DNA of 64,000 nt, taken from positions 622,325 to 686,324 of the forward strand of contig NZ_JAACJS010000015.1 in NCBI RefSeq assembly GCF_009939005.1, read 5' to 3'. This DNA comes from Sediminibacterium roseum. GTDB lineage: Bacteria; Bacteroidota; Bacteroidia; Chitinophagales; Chitinophagaceae. This document shows, piece after piece, positions 54,542-63,237 of the stretch (position 1 is its first letter; every line of letters starts with the position of its first letter). The notes beneath the pieces are model-generated. The model was given only the letters and a program-made list of their open reading frames with translations, did no database searches and was not told the origin of the DNA. The position numbers were made by a program, and so were the translations under genes.

Positions 54542-55042
54542 CTAAATCGGCGACAAATATTCTGCAGGAAATTCGACCACCATTACCTGCCCTAAACTTT
54601 CCAGTTTTACATATACTTTCTTTTTGCCGCCCCGCAAAACGGTTCCTTCATTACCCATGAACACGCCGTGGTTCACTTTGATCTTCGTTTCTTCCTTGAA
54701 ACCTTCCTGCGAGAGGATGAAGATGCTGGCGTCTTTTTCGGCGAGGTATCTTTTGATGGTGTCTACTTCTTCGTTCTTGATCACAGCCGGTTTCCCGAGA
54801 TAATACACAAAATTGAGGACGCCGTCTGTCATGAGCACTTTGGCGCGTTCGCTGTCCTCTATCCTTACAAACACATAGGATTTGAAAAGCGGCTCCTCGA
54901 TCACTTTTTTCCGGTCGCTCCACTGGCGCTCTATTTTCTGCAAAGGGCACCAGCTCTCAATACCTTTACGGATCAATACGCTGTCGATCTTTTTTTCCCA
55001 GCGGGGCTTTGTATAAAGCGCGTACCATTTTTTCTCGGGCAT
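54542..55042 (-). CDS. UpxY-type NusG-like antitermination factor
   Basis: 166-residue NusG paralogue. The N-terminal NGN domain (MPEKKWYALYTKPRWEKKID, IEEPLFKSYVFVRI) is followed by a KOW-like C-terminal domain (VFMGNEGTVLRGGKKKVYV). UpxY proteins usually head capsular polysaccharide operons and prevent early termination there. Here no polysaccharide operon follows; the next gene on this strand is mtaB facing the other way. It may act on distant loci. A -7 box lies upstream within an inverted repeat. Confidence 0.88.
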   Translation of the reverse strand: MPEKKWYALYTKPRWEKKIDSVLIRKGIESWCPLQKIERQWSDRKKVIEEPLFKSYVFVRIEDSERAKVLMTDGVLNFVYYLGKPAVIKNEEVDTIKRYLAEKDASIFILSQEGFKEETKIKVNHGVFMGNEGTVLRGGKKKVYVKLESLGQVMVVEFPAEYLSPI

Positions 55043-55072
55043 GGAAACAGGGCGTTAGGCGTTTGAGATTAA

Positions 55073-55118
55073 GGACCAGGAGCTTGAACGATCCAAAGAT
55101 AGCTCAAACTCCTGCTCC
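55073..55118. promoter_or_regulatory. Inverted repeat enclosing the UpxY gene -7 box
   Basis: GGACCAGGAGCTTGAAC (55073-55089) and GCTCAAACTCCTGCTCC (55102-55118) are imperfect inverted repeats (13 of 17). Their loop carries TATCTTTG on the minus strand (55101-55094), an exact -7 match 51 bases before the ATG at 55042. It lies between the Prc stop and the UpxY-like gene start. Confidence 0.5.
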
Positions 55119-55130
55119 AAATTTCTCCTT

Positions 55131-57296
55131 TTACTTTTGCGCGGTTTGTGTCTTCAACTTCGCCATTTCACTGATCAGGTGAACGGTTTCGTCGATGTAC
55201 ATATCGGTTTTCAACCCTTTGAGCCAGGCTTTGTACAGTTCGCCTTTCTGTTCGCTCGGGTTGTTGTAGAATTTGTCTTTATCGGCATCTACCACGTAAA
55301 CATTCAGTTCTTCCTTGCTCTTCAGCAAAGTGTTGTTCTGGTTTACGGTTGCGATCACTTTTTTCAAGCGTTCGCGGTAGGTATTCAGGTTCAGCGAAGT
55401 GGGCAATTCATTGTTCCGGTTGAGCCATTGCAGGTTTGTATTGAGCAAAGTGAGATTGGCATTGGCTTTTACTTTTGCATTTGCATTGGCTACAACAGAA
55501 GAAAAATCATATCCGCCGTTCCATGGTGTATAAGGCACTTTCGGGATTTCATCGTAAGGCAAGGCTTCGGGATTGTCTTTCTCGCGCGCCTTGTAATACT
55601 CATACGGATCCGGTAACACCACATCAGGAACAATTCCTTTCAATTGCGTAGAACCGCCGTTTACACGGTAGAATTTCTGGAAGGTCAATGTCATGGCACC
55701 CAGGTCTGTTCTCGTACTGAATGCGTCGTTGGGTTTACCAAGCGGTATCTGGCGCTGCACCGTTCCTTTGCCATAGGTTGATGTGCTGCCGATGATGATG
55801 CCACGTTTGTAATCCTGTATCGCCCCTGCAAAGATCTCGCTCGCAGATGCGCTGAATTCATTTACCATTACGGCAAGTGGCCCATCGTACAAAACGGATT
55901 CGTCGCCGTCTCTCCAGGTATTGGCGTCTATTTTTCCGCCTCTTTCTTTCACCTGTACAACAGGGCCGCTCTTAATGAAAAGGCCTACCATCTTCACTAC
56001 CTCGTACAAGGCACCGCCACCGTTGTTGCGTACATCGATCACGATCCCGTCTACTTTTTCTGCTTTGAGTTTGACCACTTCCCTTGCCACATCCTGCGAG
56101 CAGCGGTGCCCGTTCTCGTTTTCGAAATCGGCGTAGAAATCGGGCAGCCATATGTAACCGATCTTGTCTTTTCCGTTCTGAACAACGGCGCTGCGCACAT
56201 CGAGTTCATCCTGTACCACTTCTTCGCGGATCAGGCTTACAACCTGTACGGAACCGTCTTGTTTTTTGAGGGTAAGTTTTACTTCTGTTCCTTTGTTTCC
56301 GCGGATCAGTTTAACCGCATCGGTTGTTTCAAAACCGGTGATGTCAACCGGCTCCGCATCTCCCTGTGCCACCTTGGTGATCACATCGTTCACCACCACT
56401 TTCCCCGATTTCCAGGCTGCGCCGCCGGTAACCAGCGTTGCGATCTTCACGCCCGCATCGTCTTTCTGGAGGCTGGCGCCGATGCCGTAGAATTTTCCGC
56501 TCATGCGCTCATCAAACGCCCTTTTTTCCACCGGCGGAAAATAATCGCTGTGCGGATCCATCAGGTTTGTTACCACGTTGATGTACGAGTTGAAACGATC
56601 GTCTTCCTTGAATGTTTTTGAAATACGATCGTATGTTTCGTTCATTGTTTTCAGCACTTTCTCCCTTGCTTCTCTTTCAAGCGTTGAATCGGCCTTGAAC
56701 TTGAAATCTTTTGCGCCCTTGTTCTTTTCGCGCTGTTCAAGTGCATCCACATAACGCTCGAGGGTGTAGTATTTCATTTTCTTTCTCCACCGTTCTTTTC
56801 TTTCCGCTTCGCCGTTTACGTAATTGAGTTTATCGCCATCGGTAACAATGGATTCGTCTTTCGTAAAATCAAAGGGTTTGGAAAGAATGTCTTTATAGAT
56901 CGCCCGCACTTCCTTGATGCGCTGGTCATAGATCTTACTTACCTCCGGCGCAAACATCACTTCCTGTGTGCCGTGGATCTCATCGTCGAGCGTGGTCTCG
57001 TATTTTTTCAAAATGTTGATGTCAGACTGAAGAAAATGCGATTTATCGCCATCGAGTTCTTCGATGAACCGTTTGAATACTTTTCTTGAAAAATCGTCGT
57101 TGATATTTTTCGGACTGTAATGGTTTTCCTCGAGAATCTGCCCTACTCCCGCCAATAGTCTTTGTTTCAGTGTGATGATGATATCAGTTGAACCATGGCT
57201 GGTTGACCTGAAAGCAAAGAACAGGCCCCCGAACAATACGATGGCCAGGACCAGTAACCCTTTTCTACTCTTCATAAATTGCGTAAATTTTTGCAT
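55131..57296 (-). CDS. prc: Tail-specific (carboxy-terminal processing) protease Prc
   Basis: S41A periplasmic protease of 721 residues. An uncleaved or signal-anchor segment (about 14-30) leads to an N-terminal helical domain, a PDZ domain (about 255-350), the peptidase core with Ser/Lys dyad at about 484 (in NEFSASASEIFAGA) and 510 (in YGKGTVQ), and the C-terminal domain typical of the long Prc/Tsp form. It degrades or trims proteins marked at the C-terminus. ATG 57296 is used, since a longer TTG start would lie inside a perfect -7 box. Confidence 0.93.
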   Translation of the reverse strand: MQKFTQFMKSRKGLLVLAIVLFGGLFFAFRSTSHGSTDIIITLKQRLLAGVGQILEENHYSPKNINDDFSRKVFKRFIEELDGDKSHFLQSDINILKKYETTLDDEIHGTQEVMFAPEVSKIYDQRIKEVRAIYKDILSKPFDFTKDESIVTDGDKLNYVNGEAERKERWRKKMKYYTLERYVDALEQREKNKGAKDFKFKADSTLEREAREKVLKTMNETYDRISKTFKEDDRFNSYINVVTNLMDPHSDYFPPVEKRAFDERMSGKFYGIGASLQKDDAGVKIATLVTGGAAWKSGKVVVNDVITKVAQGDAEPVDITGFETTDAVKLIRGNKGTEVKLTLKKQDGSVQVVSLIREEVVQDELDVRSAVVQNGKDKIGYIWLPDFYADFENENGHRCSQDVAREVVKLKAEKVDGIVIDVRNNGGGALYEVVKMVGLFIKSGPVVQVKERGGKIDANTWRDGDESVLYDGPLAVMVNEFSASASEIFAGAIQDYKRGIIIGSTSTYGKGTVQRQIPLGKPNDAFSTRTDLGAMTLTFQKFYRVNGGSTQLKGIVPDVVLPDPYEYYKAREKDNPEALPYDEIPKVPYTPWNGGYDFSSVVANANAKVKANANLTLLNTNLQWLNRNNELPTSLNLNTYRERLKKVIATVNQNNTLLKSKEELNVYVVDADKDKFYNNPSEQKGELYKAWLKGLKTDMYIDETVHLISEMAKLKTQTAQK

Positions 57297-57305
57297 GACT
57301 GTTCT

Positions 57306-57313
57306 CAAAAATA
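57306..57313 (-). promoter_or_regulatory. -7 promoter box of prc (TATTTTTG)
   Basis: Exact TAnnTTTG match on the minus strand, 9 bases before the ATG at 57296. Confidence 0.5.
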
Positions 57314-57424
57314 ACCCAAAAAGCCATCCGCCCGGTCAACGCTTTTCCCAATTAACAAAGGTTTTGATGGAAGGTAATTTTAAAGGGATATAAAAAATGC
57401 GTTCCAAGTAATGTTGATTTTACC

Positions 57425-57432
57425 TATTTTTG
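57425..57432 (+). promoter_or_regulatory. -7 promoter box of tRNA-His (TATTTTTG)
   Basis: Exact TAnnTTTG match ending 13 bases before the 5' end of the tRNA. Confidence 0.5.
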
Positions 57433-57445
57433 CAATCCCAAAAAC

Positions 57446-57520
57446 GGAGGTTGTAGCTCAGTTGGTTAGAGCGCTAGTTTGTGGCACTAGAGGTCGGGGG
57501 TTCGAACCCCCTCATCCTCC
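57446..57520 (+). tRNA. tRNA-His (anticodon GTG)
   Basis: Cloverleaf with D arm GCTC...GAGC, anticodon stem CTAGT/ACTAG enclosing anticodon GTG (57481-57483), and T arm with loop TTCGAAC. The 5' end carries the extra G(-1) of tRNA-His, opposite C73. One U-U mismatch is present in the acceptor stem. CCA is not encoded. Confidence 0.93.
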
Positions 57521-57524
57521 CTCT

Positions 57525-57556
57525 AAAACCTATCTGCACAAAGCGGGTAGGTTTTT
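57525..57556 (+). terminator. Intrinsic terminator after tRNA-His
   Basis: An 8-bp stem AAAACCTA (57525-57532) with TAGGTTTT (57548-57555) and a T-run, 5 bases after the tRNA and 12 bases before the next gene start. Confidence 0.75.
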
Positions 57557-57568
57557 AAATTTAAATAC

Positions 57569-58168
57569 ATGCAGTCAGGATTGGTGCTGGTTCCCTTGCT
57601 TACCGCGTTTACGGGTTGGCTGGTTGGATGGATGTTGATCAGGGTACTGCTGAACCTGAACCCGCAAAACCGCTCCCGGCCTGGCTTCCGGGGGTCTTCT
57701 CCATCCATACAACAGGAACTTGCCGAGAAAGTTGGCGGGCTGGTAGGCGAAACATTGTGGGCGCAGGAACTGGTGGGCGAAAAGCTTTCCGATCCGGCTC
57801 ATCTTGAGCGCCTGATGCCATTGATCGAAAAGGAGGTTGACGAATTTTTACGCGTAAAACTGCCTGCAAAAATGCCCATGATCGGGATGCTGGTGGGAGA
57901 AAGAACGATCGGTGAACTGAAATCGGTTTTCATAGCAGAATTAAAGGAACTTTTCCCGGTGGTGATGAAAAACTACATGAACGGGTTGCGGGCCGGAATG
58001 GATCCCGCCAGGCTGGTCTCCGAAAAGATCGCCGCACTTCCTGCCGGCAAACTGGAAGAAATGGTACGGGTACTGGTGGGAAACAAGGGCAGAAAGGTAG
58101 CGCTTTTGGGGGCGGGCATCGGGTTGGTCATCGGTTTCGTTCAGGTATTTATACTGGTAAACCTCTGA
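57569..58168 (+). CDS. DUF445-family membrane protein
   Basis: 199 residues. A membrane segment at each end (about 5-28 and 177-198) flanks a helical soluble part with short amphipathic repeats (LAEKVGGLVGETLWAQELVGEKL, LERLMPLIEKEVDEFLRVKL). The pattern fits DUF445 (YheB/YjiN). Its function is unknown. No clear promoter was seen, and it begins just after the tRNA terminator. Confidence 0.82.
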   Translation: MQSGLVLVPLLTAFTGWLVGWMLIRVLLNLNPQNRSRPGFRGSSPSIQQELAEKVGGLVGETLWAQELVGEKLSDPAHLERLMPLIEKEVDEFLRVKLPAKMPMIGMLVGERTIGELKSVFIAELKELFPVVMKNYMNGLRAGMDPARLVSEKIAALPAGKLEEMVRVLVGNKGRKVALLGAGIGLVIGFVQVFILVNL

Positions 58169-58308
58169 TCACCGACAAAACCGGGTGGGGATGGAGGCGA
58201 AAGCCGCTGTTTACCCACTTGAAACTGCCATATTACCGCTGGTGTAATGAAAATCGGGTAAAAAAGCCCGGTAACGGAGATTTGTACAATAATTATAAGC
58301 ATACACAC

Positions 58309-60990
58309 ATGAGAAAATTTTTAGCTTTTATCGCGGTAACCCTTTTGGCGCTGCCGGCGTTTTCGCAAATGCCGGGCGGTATGGGAATGCGGCCGGGTGG
58401 CGCGGGCCAGGGTGGAAACATCGGCCATTTGTATGGCAAGCTGGTAGACAGCAAAACCAACAAAGGCATCGAGGGCGTAACCGTTCAGTTGCTGGGCAAC
58501 AGGTTCGACACCGTGACCAAAAAAATGAAAGAAGTATCGATCGGTACCCTCATCACCAAACAAAATGGTGATTTCAGCTTTGATAACCTGTCTGTAATGG
58601 GCAAATACAAACTCAAAGCCTCCGCGCTCAACTACAAACCAATTGAACAACAGGCTGGCTTCGACATCAAAATGCCACAGGGCGGTGGCGCTGATATGCA
58701 GCAGATGCTGGGTATGGCCGATAAAGACCTTGGCAACATAAAAATGGAAGCAGATGCAACCGACCTCGGCAACGTAACCGTTACAGCATCGGCCAAACCA
58801 CAATTTGAGATGGGTATCGACCGGAAAGTATTCAACGTGGATAAAAACCTCGTGAGCACAGGACAAACCGCTACCGAGATCATGAAAAACATACCGGCAC
58901 TGAACGTAGACATCGATGGCAACGTTACCTTGCGCAACGCATCGCCGACGATCTTTATCGACAACAGGCCCACGACGCTTACACTCGACCAGATCCCTGC
59001 AGACATCATTGAAAAAGTGGAGCTCATCACCAACCCGTCGGCAAAATTCGACGCATCGGGCGGCAATGCAGGTATCCTCAACATTGTACTGAAGAAAAAC
59101 AAGAAGACCGGTTACAACGGCGGTATCAGGACAGGTGTTGATTCGCGTGGCAAGATCAACCTCGGCGGCGACCTCAACCTCCGCCAGAACAAACTGAACC
59201 TTTCGCTGAGCGGAAATTACAACCAGCGCAAATCTTTATCGGAAGGCATTGTAGACAGGAACACTTTCTCTTCATCAAGCACCGTTCACAATACCAGCAA
59301 TGGCACCAACAGTGGTTTCTTTGGTTTTTACCGTGCGGGACTGGATTTCTTCGCTGATAACAGGAACACTTTCTCCATTGCGGCAAATTTCAACCGCGGC
59401 GAATTCAACAACGAGCAGAACCAGCGTGTTGATTCAACCGTAAAAACCGTATACACCGCTTACAACAATATCTCGCAAACAAGCCATTCGGTGTTCCAGA
59501 ATTTCGGATCACAGTTCAGCTACAAACACAATTTTGCGAAGAACGGGCATGATCTTTCTGCTGATGTGAACTACAACTCAAGCAAGAACGACAACCTCAA
59601 CAACATCAATACACAAACCTATAATCCGAACGGCACCATCAAGGCGCCGGGTCTTCAGCAGCGCACGATCGGTAACGGAACAAACAAGTTCTACACCATC
59701 CAGGCCGATTACGAAAACCCGATCAGCGACGACACCAAGTTTGAAGCGGGCGCCAGGACAGCGGTGCGTGATTTCAACAACCTGAGCGACCAATACCTGT
59801 ACAATTCCGGCACCGGAACGTATGTGTTGGTTCCGGCCATCAGCAACAAATACAAGTTCCACGACCAGGTTTCTGCAGCGTATGCAACGTACAGCTTCAA
59901 AGCAGGCAAATGGAGCTACCTTTTGGGATTTCGTGCAGAGAGCTCGAATTACACAGGCACTTTGTTGAATTCAAAAGGACAGGATTCATCACAGTTCAAA
60001 GTGAATTATCCTTTGAGCCTTTTCCCGAGTGCGTTCGTTACGTACAGAATCGACGACAAACAGGATTTCCAGTTGAACTATTCACGCCGTATCAACCGTC
60101 CTAATTTCTTCCAGCTGATGCCGTTCCCTGATTATTCTGATCCACAGAACATCAACATCGGTAATGCAGGATTGAACCCCGAATTCACCAACTCTTTCGA
60201 GGTATCGTACAACGACGCTTACAAACGCAATGCGAACTTCCTCGCAACCGTGTTCTTCAAGCATACAACAAACCTGATCACGCGTTTCACAGATTTCCGC
60301 CCGAATGACCTTACGCCGGCAACAGGCGACAGCGCATTCTTTACCACGTATATCAATGCAAATGCGAGTTATACAACCGGTCTTGAGTTAACCAACAAAT
60401 TGCCGGTAACAAAATGGTGGGACCTGACCGTGAACGCAAACCTGTTCTATTCAGACATCGATGCATCAACACCGGCAACGGCAACCATGCCGGCACAAAC
60501 GATCAAGAATTCGATGTTCAGCTGGTTTGCAAAAATGAACAGCACATTCAAGGTAGCAAAAGGATTGTCTGTACAATTCAGCGGCGACTACCAGGCGAAA
60601 AGCGTGTTACCGCCCAGTTCAGGCGGTGGCGGCGGACGAGGCGGTGGCGGCGGCGGTGGTATGATGTTCGGTGGCCCGCAGGCTACTGCACAGGGCTACA
60701 ACCTGCCACGTTATGGTTTCGACCTCGCGATCCGTAAAGACTGGACCTGGAAGAATGGCCAAAGCGGTTCACTGACACTCAGCATGAACGATGTGTTCCG
60801 CACACAGGTATTCAAATCTTATTCTGAAAGCATCTACTTCACACAAAACAGCGAGAGAAGAAGAGACCAGCAGGTATTGCGCCTCAACTTCAACTACCGC
60901 TTCGGCAAGTTTGACGCAACCCTGTTCAAACGCAAAAACACAAAAGCAGAACAAGGGGGAGGACAGGATATGATGCAAGGAAACCAATAA
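58309..60990 (+). CDS. TonB-dependent outer-membrane beta-barrel receptor family protein
   Basis: 893-residue outer-membrane protein. A signal peptide (about 1-19) is followed by a Gly/Met-rich stretch, a carboxypeptidase-regulatory-like domain (about 38-130), a plug-like domain (about 155-265; NVDKNLVSTGQTATEIMKNI, LITNPSAKFDASGG) and a beta-barrel of the OMP_b-brl_3 type to the C-terminus. A Gly-rich loop (about 768-788) precedes the last strands. The C-terminal tail GGGQDMMQGNQ is unusual for a barrel end. No SusD partner is present, so it belongs to the lone receptor group; the ligand is unknown. Confidence 0.9.
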   Translation: MRKFLAFIAVTLLALPAFSQMPGGMGMRPGGAGQGGNIGHLYGKLVDSKTNKGIEGVTVQLLGNRFDTVTKKMKEVSIGTLITKQNGDFSFDNLSVMGKYKLKASALNYKPIEQQAGFDIKMPQGGGADMQQMLGMADKDLGNIKMEADATDLGNVTVTASAKPQFEMGIDRKVFNVDKNLVSTGQTATEIMKNIPALNVDIDGNVTLRNASPTIFIDNRPTTLTLDQIPADIIEKVELITNPSAKFDASGGNAGILNIVLKKNKKTGYNGGIRTGVDSRGKINLGGDLNLRQNKLNLSLSGNYNQRKSLSEGIVDRNTFSSSSTVHNTSNGTNSGFFGFYRAGLDFFADNRNTFSIAANFNRGEFNNEQNQRVDSTVKTVYTAYNNISQTSHSVFQNFGSQFSYKHNFAKNGHDLSADVNYNSSKNDNLNNINTQTYNPNGTIKAPGLQQRTIGNGTNKFYTIQADYENPISDDTKFEAGARTAVRDFNNLSDQYLYNSGTGTYVLVPAISNKYKFHDQVSAAYATYSFKAGKWSYLLGFRAESSNYTGTLLNSKGQDSSQFKVNYPLSLFPSAFVTYRIDDKQDFQLNYSRRINRPNFFQLMPFPDYSDPQNINIGNAGLNPEFTNSFEVSYNDAYKRNANFLATVFFKHTTNLITRFTDFRPNDLTPATGDSAFFTTYINANASYTTGLELTNKLPVTKWWDLTVNANLFYSDIDASTPATATMPAQTIKNSMFSWFAKMNSTFKVAKGLSVQFSGDYQAKSVLPPSSGGGGGRGGGGGGGMMFGGPQATAQGYNLPRYGFDLAIRKDWTWKNGQSGSLTLSMNDVFRTQVFKSYSESIYFTQNSERRRDQQVLRLNFNYRFGKFDATLFKRKNTKAEQGGGQDMMQGNQ

Positions 60991-60993
60991 AAT

Positions 60994-61022
60994 TAATAAT
61001 TAGGAATTAGGAATTAATAATT
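60994..61022. repeat. ATTAGGA heptamer array (left arm)
   Basis: Just after the receptor stop: ATTAATA, ATTAGGA, ATTAGGA, ATTAATA, ATTGGG. The opposite arm is at 61138-61180; a terminator lies between them. Confidence 0.8.
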
Positions 61023-61061
61023 GGGATGGGTGGTGATCAGCTTCTCTTCTCAACAAATAAC

Positions 61062-61094
61062 AAAAAAAGCCGTTCTTATCGAACGGCTTTTTTT
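61062..61094. terminator. Bidirectional intrinsic terminator
   Basis: A perfect 14-bp stem (61062-61075 with 61081-61094) with loop TTATC; A- and T-runs at the two ends serve both the receptor gene and the convergent pcm gene. Confidence 0.92.
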
Positions 61095-61137
61095 GGATTT
61101 ACCCGTATTTAAACAGCGATATGCTACCAATGATATT

Positions 61138-61180
61138 ATAATTTCTAATTCCTAATTTCTAAGTCCTAATTTCTAAGTAT
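61138..61180. repeat. ATTAGGA heptamer array (right arm)
   Basis: On the minus strand: CTTAGAA, ATTAGGA, CTTAGAA, ATTAGGA, ATTAGAA. It ends at the pcm stop codon and opposes the array at 60994-61022. Confidence 0.8.
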
Positions 61181-61839
61181 TAGTTTCTGTTCTTTCCAGT
61201 TAACATCGGTACGAAAGAAAATTCTTCGAATGCCTCTTCGGTAACGGTTCCGTCTGCTTGTTTGGTGAGGCGGAGCATGCGTTGGTTCTCGCCTTCGTCG
61301 ACGGGGATGACCATAAGGCCTCCGGTCTTTAGTTGCTGAACCAGTTTCGGCGGAATGAAGGGCGCCGCTGCGGTGATGATGATCTTATCGAACGGGGCAA
61401 AAGTGGGTAACCCCTCGAAACCATCGCCAAAAAAGAATTTGATATTGGGATACCTGCTGCGGAAAAAATATTCTTTCTGCAGGTCGTATAATTTCTTCTG
61501 CCGCTCTATGGTGTATACCCACGCACCCATCTCGGCCAATACGGTTGATTGGTAAACGCTCCCGGTTCCGATCTCCAGTACCTTATCGTTTTTCCTGACC
61601 TGCAGCAGCTGCGTTTGGTACGCAACCGTGTACGGCTGCGAAATAGTCTGGTCTGCGGCTATCGGGAAGGCGCGGTCTTCGTACGCGATCTTGTCGAAGG
61701 CAGAATCGAGAAAATAATGGCGGGGAATGTTGTTGATGGCATCCAACACTTTTTCATCGGTGATGCCTTTTTCCTTCAGCAGGTCCACAAGTTTCTTCCG
61801 AAGGCCTTTGTGTTGATATGTATCCTCATATTTTCTCAT
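61180..61839 (-). CDS. pcm: Protein-L-isoaspartate O-methyltransferase
   Basis: Repairs damaged aspartyl/asparaginyl residues by methylating L-isoaspartate with SAM. The 219 residues show RHYFLDSAFDKIAYEDRAFPI, TISQPYTVAYQTQLL, motif I EIGTGSVYQSTVLA and ITAAAPFIPPKLVQQL. In motif I a Val replaces the second Gly of the common GTGSGYQ. ATG 61839 (MRKYEDTYQH) is chosen over an upstream start. It converges with the receptor gene. Confidence 0.92.
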   Translation of the reverse strand: MRKYEDTYQHKGLRKKLVDLLKEKGITDEKVLDAINNIPRHYFLDSAFDKIAYEDRAFPIAADQTISQPYTVAYQTQLLQVRKNDKVLEIGTGSVYQSTVLAEMGAWVYTIERQKKLYDLQKEYFFRSRYPNIKFFFGDGFEGLPTFAPFDKIIITAAAPFIPPKLVQQLKTGGLMVIPVDEGENQRMLRLTKQADGTVTEEAFEEFSFVPMLTGKNRN

Positions 61840-62017
61840 AGCAATACGAATATAGCGTTTAGTGCCGATGCGATCCACACCCTTTGCCCGTTGTGAAAAG
61901 AAACAACACTAAAATAAAATAACGCACATGCCATCCGCACCAGATTACAACCGGTGGTACAACTTTACATTTTTGCTTCCGGTAGCCAAAACCATATTGC
62001 GGCACAATAATTATTCT

Positions 62018-62536
62018 ATGAAACCAAAACAAATCCTGCCGGCTGTGGCGCTCCTGCTGCTCACAGCATGTACAAAGAACGATGCACCGGTAACCACCGC
62101 CCCACCGGCGTTCAGCGCGGTGGTGAACAAGATCCCCACCAACTTTACAAACCCGGTAACGGCCACGTCGGAAAAGAACCCTTACACAGGAAATTATGAA
62201 TTGAAGATATCCGGGGAGAACAAACTTACCAACGACAGCAGCATCCAGATCAGGTTCCTGGTTCCGGATTTTACATTGGCCAACCAGGTTTCTGCAACCT
62301 ATACGCTGGACCCAAATTTTTACGGGAACTTCATCGAAACAAAAACCACCCCCACGTCCTGGAAAGCAAAACTGCACTACTTTCAGCAAGGGCAATTAGC
62401 CGTTCAGCAAAATCCAGACAAAACACTGAGCGGAACTTTCCATTTCAAATATTTTCTCTGGGATCAATACGGCAACAAAACGGCAGAATATGAAATATTG
62501 AATGGAAGCTTTTCAAATATCCCGATACACAAATAA
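62018..62536 (+). CDS. Hypothetical lipoprotein
   Basis: 172 residues with a lipoprotein signal (MKPKQILPAVALLLLTACTKN; lipobox LTAC). The mature part is likely beta-rich (NPYTGNYELKISGENKL, SWKAKLHYFQQGQLAV, SGTFHFKYFLWDQYGNKTAEYEILNGSF), in the style of small periplasmic or outer-membrane lipoproteins of Bacteroidota. No family recognised. The lipoprotein signal marks the start although the frame is open upstream. Confidence 0.75.
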   Translation: MKPKQILPAVALLLLTACTKNDAPVTTAPPAFSAVVNKIPTNFTNPVTATSEKNPYTGNYELKISGENKLTNDSSIQIRFLVPDFTLANQVSATYTLDPNFYGNFIETKTTPTSWKAKLHYFQQGQLAVQQNPDKTLSGTFHFKYFLWDQYGNKTAEYEILNGSFSNIPIHK

Positions 62537-62607
62537 GCAAAACAAGAAGCACGTTGGTGAAAATGTACTTTAAAAATTCATTTTGTAAATAATTTGTAAC
62601 TTCGATT

Positions 62608-62910
62608 ATGCACCAGTTTTCAGACCATATCGATAAAATCAAAGATATATGTTCATCTCATTCGGTGAAACATCTATTTGCGTTTGGGTCTGTTCTTACC
62701 GATCGATTCAGCATTGGAAGTGATTTTGATTTACTCGTGGAATTTCTTCCTGTTCAACCAAGTGAATATGCTGACAATTATTATGACCTAAAATTTTCTT
62801 TGGAGGAACTTTTGAAAAGAAAAGTCGATCTTTTGGAGGAAAAGGCTATAAAAAATCCATACTTCCTTCGGACAGTAGAAAAACAAAAAGCCCTTGTTTA
62901 TGGACAATGA
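62608..62910 (+). CDS. mntA: MntA-type nucleotidyltransferase antitoxin
   Basis: 100-residue minimal nucleotidyltransferase of the MNT/HEPN toxin-antitoxin family. The GSx10DxD motif is complete: Gly27-Ser28 and Asp39-Phe-Asp41, with a third acidic residue in KVDLLEE (Asp74). In characterised HepT/MntA pairs it AMPylates the HEPN toxin. Its 3' end overlaps the hepT remnant start by 11 bases. The local sequence is more AT-rich than its neighbours, suggesting recent arrival by transfer. Confidence 0.88.
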   Translation: MHQFSDHIDKIKDICSSHSVKHLFAFGSVLTDRFSIGSDFDLLVEFLPVQPSEYADNYYDLKFSLEELLKRKVDLLEEKAIKNPYFLRTVEKQKALVYGQ

Positions 62911-63237
62911 GGTTCGTACTTGGCTATTCGACATTTCCAAAGCCATTTCTGAGATCGATTCTTTCTTTGACTCAACCCCAAAAACATTTGCCGGCTATCA
63001 AAACGACCTTCGCACCCGTAGAGCTGTGAGAGAAATATTGAAATTATTGGAGAGGCATTGAACCGAATTCTTTCCACTTTTCCTGAGATTCAGATTTCAA
63101 ATTCGCGAAGAATTGTTGACACACGAAATAGGATTATTCATGGATACGACAGTGTATCTGATGAGATTATTTAGAGTATAATAATTAAATACCTTCCTGT
63201 TTTGAAATCAGAGGTTGAAACGCTCCTAAATTCCTAG
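62900..63237 (+). pseudogene. hepT: HepT (HEPN) toxin remnant, frameshift and nonsense
   Basis: From ATG 62900 the frame encodes the HepT N-terminus (MDNEVRTWLFDISKAISEID) but stops at 63059-63061. If one base is restored after GTG (63026-63028), the frame continues AVERNIEIIGEALNRI and the HEPN motif RNRIIHGYD (63124-63150). It then meets TAG at 63172-63174 where HepT proteins have Trp (TGG), and runs to TAG at 63235-63237 through YLPVLKSEVETLLNS. The repaired product would be about 112 residues, the normal HepT length. One lost base and one nonsense change explain the damage. Confidence 0.85.
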
